DNA of 64,000 nt from Gordionus sp. m RMFG-2023 (taxonomy: Eukaryota; Nematomorpha; Gordioida; Chordodea; Parachordodidae): positions 10,425,882 to 10,489,881 of the forward strand of contig NC_088778.1 of the NCBI RefSeq assembly GCF_954871325.1, in the 5' to 3' direction. The notes beneath the pieces are model-generated. The model did not search any database, was not told the origin of the DNA, and worked only from the letters and a program-made list of their open reading frames with translations. The position numbers and the translations under genes are program-made. Shown here in pieces: positions 59,748 through 64,000 of this stretch (position 1 is the first letter of the stretch; each line of letters starts with the position of its first letter).

Positions 59748-62700
59748 AAATAATTATCCTAAATCACAAAATATACATCCCTCTACAATCATAGCCCTCA
59801 AAAAACGTATCATAACCGATTTCATTACCAAAACGCTTGAACCAAATCTACAAAAGTTTGGTCCAGTTTTTGATTCCGTCACATGTCATCGGGCTCTTTT
59901 ATCGTTGAGCAGATGTGGATTTGATGATTTGAGGGAATTCAAAAACACTTTTTACCGGTGTTTAAAATACGCCATTATGCAACAAATGACTGGAGGTTCC
60001 CCAGACTTGAATATTTCTTTGATATCTTCCTTCTGTTTTTCCAATCGAGATTTATGTCCCAAGATAGGCGAGATGGGTTGGAAATTTCTCAAAGGTCACG
60101 AAGAAAATTGTGAAACTACTGGAGTCATCGTTGGTTCCTTTATAAAAGATATATTAAAGGAAGATATGAGCTTGGATCTTGGAAAGCTTATAAATCCTGC
60201 AGAAAATACATCGAAAAGTGATTTAGGTTTCCAGGTTATACAAGAACCTTTAACCATAGCGCTTCTCGGCCCCATAAAATTTTACCAGAAAAGTGATTCT
60301 TTAAATATCAAATTCGATTCAGATATCGATAGAGATTATATGAAATCGAGAGGTATGGAAGCTTTGGAGTTTCTTGCTTTTGATCAACCAACCTACACTA
60401 GCATTTATCCATCTTTGGAGTACACCATCTTACTGAAAGAGTATCTTGAAAAGTATATTATTAATTATTATTTTGTATTTTCCAGTTTATTAAAATTTTC
60501 ATTTTTATTAAATTTACAATATTATATTCAAAATTATTTTTTTCTTTACAAAAAAATATATTGACTTCAAGTTTGGAATCAGGAGAATGGCGTGGAACCT
60601 TTACCTCAATTACTAATAAGTTAGTTCAAAAATAATTTCAAAACATTTTTCGCCTTTCATTTTTAAGGGCAATTTTATTTTTCAATTTGAATTCCTACCC
60701 TAACCGTTATCTATCATGAGTTTTTTTTAAAATCGGAAATCTTTACTTTATTTTTTAATAATTGAAGTGTCTGATTAACGTTTTGAACCTTATAAAGATA
60801 TTTTTTTAAAAAAAGTAATTGTATATTTTTAAATTTATTTTACTAGTGGTCAATGTATGAATTGTAAAAGCTTTTTAAAGCCGTTGAACATATCTCACGA
60901 AGATTTTGTTGGCATGCGGAAGAAATTCTACAAAGTAGTCATAAATGGTCAAGATATTTTTCAGAAAACTAACCCTAAAGTTATGTTTAAATAACATTTT
61001 TGTTGTCTTTACTTTTAAATAAGGATAAAAATAAAAGATTAAAGGTATTTAGGAATGAAGTTATAATAAGTTTAGGGAATTTGTTTTTTATTTATTTAGA
61101 AAAAAATGTCTAAGACTGCGACCTAGTCTGTCTTAATTGTTTTTCTTAATTCTTTAATATATCATTCTTTTCAGAAAATCAGCTGGGACTTTAAAAAAAG
61201 ATTTTAACAGATATGTTCAAAATACGGTTAAATATGTACTTATTCTTATTTCAGTCTTAAAATCACTAGACAGCTGTCTATAGCTGTTTAAAATTAATTT
61301 TATCTTTATTTAATAGGAACTAGATCGCTTCTTAGAATTCATCAAAAATCATAATTACGATGTAATTATAGACGCCCTCAACTTATGCATGAGTCAAGGA
61401 TATGACAGCAAAGCTTCGAGAATAAGAATTGTAAAATATTTTCATTACCTTCGCCCCATAGGGCGTGTTCAAAATGCAAACGTTTTTTTTATTAAAAGTT
61501 TGAATTCATATTGGGCGCGATTCGATTTAATAGCTGATCGAGTTTATAAATTCTTTTTTTTAAAAAAATGAGATCAATATTTATTTATAAAAATTAATCT
61601 TATTATAAGAATTTATAATATCGCGTCAAATCGTCTCCACTAATGCATTAGGCTTTAATTGCAAATTGTCGAAAATAATATCAATTTTATTTTTGTCATT
61701 ATATATTTTTTTTTTGTCATAAATTAATACTTTTTAAAAAAATTATCATTTTTTTGTTGCAATATTTAAACCTATAATAACCAGCCTCTATATTTCTTAA
61801 TTTATTTGGAAAAAAAAACTTTGATTTTACCAAATTAAAATCATTTTGTGCTATTTCTTTTTCCATTCATACTCACTCATTTAAAATAAAATATAAAAAC
61901 ACTCATTATATAAAAACGGGATTGGGACTACAAGTTCCCAAAAAGCAAGAATGTTTATATTTTAAAATATAATTTGAATTTTTTTGTTTTAAAATTTTTT
62001 TAATAATAGTTGAAAAACGTGATTGACTATTTTACGATCCTCAAGGGTTTAAAAGTGGCTATATTCGGAAGGAAGCATATGCTAAATTGGGATACTAGAA
62101 ATGATACTTTTCACTCTCTTTTCAAAAAACATCCTACATTTCTCACCGATAACATGTAAAAAACCATTATTAGTAAATCTTTTTTTTTAAAAAAAATTAG
62201 ATATAAAAAGTTAATATAAAATCAATGATGATACAAAAAGAAACACATTGACAAAATAATTAAAGTTTAACCCCTCGAGAGATAAAGAAAAAAAAACAAG
62301 AGATAATATAGATATTTGATTGATAACCAATTGCGCATTTAATAAGTTTTGCAAACTTAAAGCTAAAATTTTTCTAACAGATTCTCAAAACATCCTAAGG
62401 CCCGCCTATTCTAAAATAAAATTCATAATAAAGCAATTAGGTTTTTTTTCAAAAAGATCATTAACTCAAATAATAATGAATTTTAAAAAACTAAAGAAAT
62501 TTTGCACAAACTTTCGGCTGAAATGTTAAATTTTGTTTTAAATCCTTGCTGAAATATATACTCAATTTGATTCTATATAAATTTTAAAAACATGGGGGAT
62601 TTTTAACACTACACGTTATTGCTCGAGATTTATTATTTTATGTTTCATATAAGCTGATGGTAGCTATTAACTTCGAAATTTATTAAAATTCAATTCCTAT

Positions 62701-63296
62701 AAGACTTTTATTTGATTATTATAGAGTTCTAACTCCATGAACCCCATAATAATAATCAGAGACCTGCAGAGGTGCCATTTGCACGGCCCGTCCTGGATTT
62801 TTTTTAAAAAAAATTATCGGCCCGGCCCGGGTTTTATATTTTCAGGCCCGGCCTAGCGCGAATTTTTTTAAAAGAAATTGGCTTGGTTAGGATATTTTTA
62901 AAATATATTACATTTTTATAGCTAATAATAGCGATTTAAAACATTCGGTTTTAAAATATACTGCTATGTCCAGCTCGGTTATTTAGAAGATATTAAAATA
63001 CGACCCAACCCGTGTAATAATATGAGAAAAATGAATAAAAATTGCAAATTTTTTGTTAAATAAATCCATATCCTATTCGATGAATAATATATCTTATTTT
63101 CGAAAGTTCTAAAGACGATCCATTCTTGATATATGCCGCCATGCACGCCGGAATGGGGACTAAAATTTTGACGAAAGATATGTTTAGGGATCACAAATAT
63201 TTACTGGGAAATCATTCTAAAACATTTGACATGTGGAGAAAAATGCACCAATTGTACTTGTTGAAGGTTAAACCCAATGGGCAAGTTAATACACTG
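59748..63296 (+). CDS. PRORP: Protein-only mitochondrial RNase P (MRPP3), six exons, 3' end outside
   Basis: Nuclease that cleaves 5' leaders from mitochondrial pre-tRNAs. Exons: 59748-60452 (start uncertain), 60572-60619, 60847-60979, 61317-61430, 62010-62155, 63107-63296; all are GT-AG with consistent phase. The first exon encodes a helical PPR-like region (FDSVTCHRALLSLSRCGFDD). The 48-base second exon gives LESGEWRGTF. The third gives the zinc-binding GQCMNCKSF. The NYN nuclease domain follows with the catalytic aspartates in DVIIDALNL, SKDDPFLIYA and ILTKDMFRDHK, plus the FGRKHML motif. The usual DGLN is DALN here. The C-terminal zinc ligands (His and Cys) are missing and must lie beyond 64000. 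Upstream exons may include 50670-51261. Confidence 0.92.
62757..63020. mobile_element. GGCCCGG-family element, right end eroded, in PRORP intron 5
   Basis: The left end CAGAGACCTGCAGAGGTGCC is followed by GGCCCGTCC / GGCCCGGCCCGGG blocks. The interior matches the short copy at 16427 up to an ATTAAAATACG motif at about 62991, after which the terminal repeat is no longer recognisable. No duplication. Confidence 0.75.
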
Positions 63297-64000
63297 GTAA
63301 TATAATGAATATACCTATACTATTATATAAGATACTAGCTAATAACCCGTTAAGAATAACGGGGTTGAGGGGTAATTAGTTTGGGCATATGGTACTAAAT
63401 ATACTTTATTAATATATTCTGAGGTAAATATGTTAATCACACCTCATAAGATATTCTATATTAAGTATGATGACCCGTCTTTCTTGATGGGCAAAATGAA
63501 AAATATATAACTAAGAGTACCAGAGCTCCCATTAGTCAACATTGCTGAGCCCTTCAAAAATGACAGGGAATGAGAATTTTCTCCTTACTCTTATGATAGT
63601 TACCTGTTATTTGAAAATAATATCCAATTTTTATTCTTTATAACCCCCTCCCCCCTTCAGGCCAGGTCCAATCCATTAAAACTAAGCTATGTTTTGAGTC
63701 AAAATATATTTAAAGCTTTTACTTGATACCCTATTATTTGTTAAAATATTACTGATCACCTATGCCTAATATTTAATAGGGTAATTCCATACCATTTCGA
63801 TAAATTTTCTGCCCGACCTTTTTAATTTCGATAAAATTTTGTATGCTGAGAGAATATCATTTGAAAGCATCGAATTCAAAATTTTAGCTTCCTAGTACTC
63901 ATAGTTCCAGAGATATCAATGGTCAGAAGTGCCAAAAATGGCCTTTTTTCGAAAATACGATTTTTTGAAATTGAGATAAGTTAAAAAACAATGATTTTAA
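63297..64000. other. PRORP intron sequence to window end
   Basis: Starts with the donor GTAATA. Contains a short hairpin-like CCCGTTAAGAATAACGGG at 63347-63364. From about 63780 there is a tract (CCATTTCGATAAATTTTCTG ... CGAAAATACG) that looks like a repeat fragment. The last coding exon is not visible. Confidence 0.4.

Noticed and set aside
63340-63470. Helitron end suggested by TACTAGCTAATAACCCG plus a hairpin
   Set aside because: No TC start, CTRR end or Rep/helicase coding could be shown within the window.

Overview
This is a window of a strongly AT-rich eukaryotic (invertebrate animal) genome. Two host genes with spliceosomal introns are recognisable, and most of the rest is transposable-element DNA. 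The host proteins are animal-like: a cytoplasmic poly(A)-binding protein with four RRMs and a PABC domain, and a protein-only mitochondrial RNase P. The element mix (many hAT transposons, an RTE-like LINE, Ty3 LTR elements) fits an arthropod or similar invertebrate. I cannot name the species; a crustacean such as a copepod is only a guess.

Layout. 678-13894 (minus): a complete 14-exon poly(A)-binding protein gene of 700 codons with GT-AG junctions that I could trace throughout. Small introns are 41-54 bases, and every intron over 1 kb is explained by an inserted element: a BED-type hAT derivative (3306-4070), a full-length RTE-like LINE (6279-9612), a GGCCCGG-rich hAT family member carrying a nested MITE (9710-10734), a free MITE copy (11174-11396) and another hAT derivative (12090-13361). 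Its 5' leader is rich in oligo(A) tracts, as expected for PABP autoregulation. 14836-17198: decayed hAT with a nested small element. 17309-22893: young, almost intact Ty3-type LTR retrotransposon on the minus strand. 23416-29045: large hAT transposon with a nearly complete transposase gene and a tandemly triplicated exon. 29054-34320: mostly unassigned AT-rich DNA with a long polypurine tract. 34324-35285: second copy of the GGCCCGG element. 35644-38194: decayed hAT inside an older hAT remnant. 38964-47027: LTR retrotransposon split by a 6 kb hAT (40052-46092). 47339-47692: unusual less AT-rich open frame cut by another hAT (47693-50425). 50670-51261: unassigned exon-like open frame, possibly an upstream exon of the RNase P gene. 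51594-59540: nested hAT remnants. 59748-63296 (plus): six exons of the PRORP/MRPP3 gene, whose last part lies beyond the window.

The dominant theme is repeated hAT colonisation. Eight copies have perfect 8-base target-site duplications, one MITE makes a ninth, and two more have 7 of 8 bases. They supply a readable insertion order: MITE into GGCCCGG element, hAT into LTR element, GGCCCGG element into BED-hAT, and hAT into older hAT. The most unusual structures are duplicated N-terminal exons in two different hAT transposase genes.
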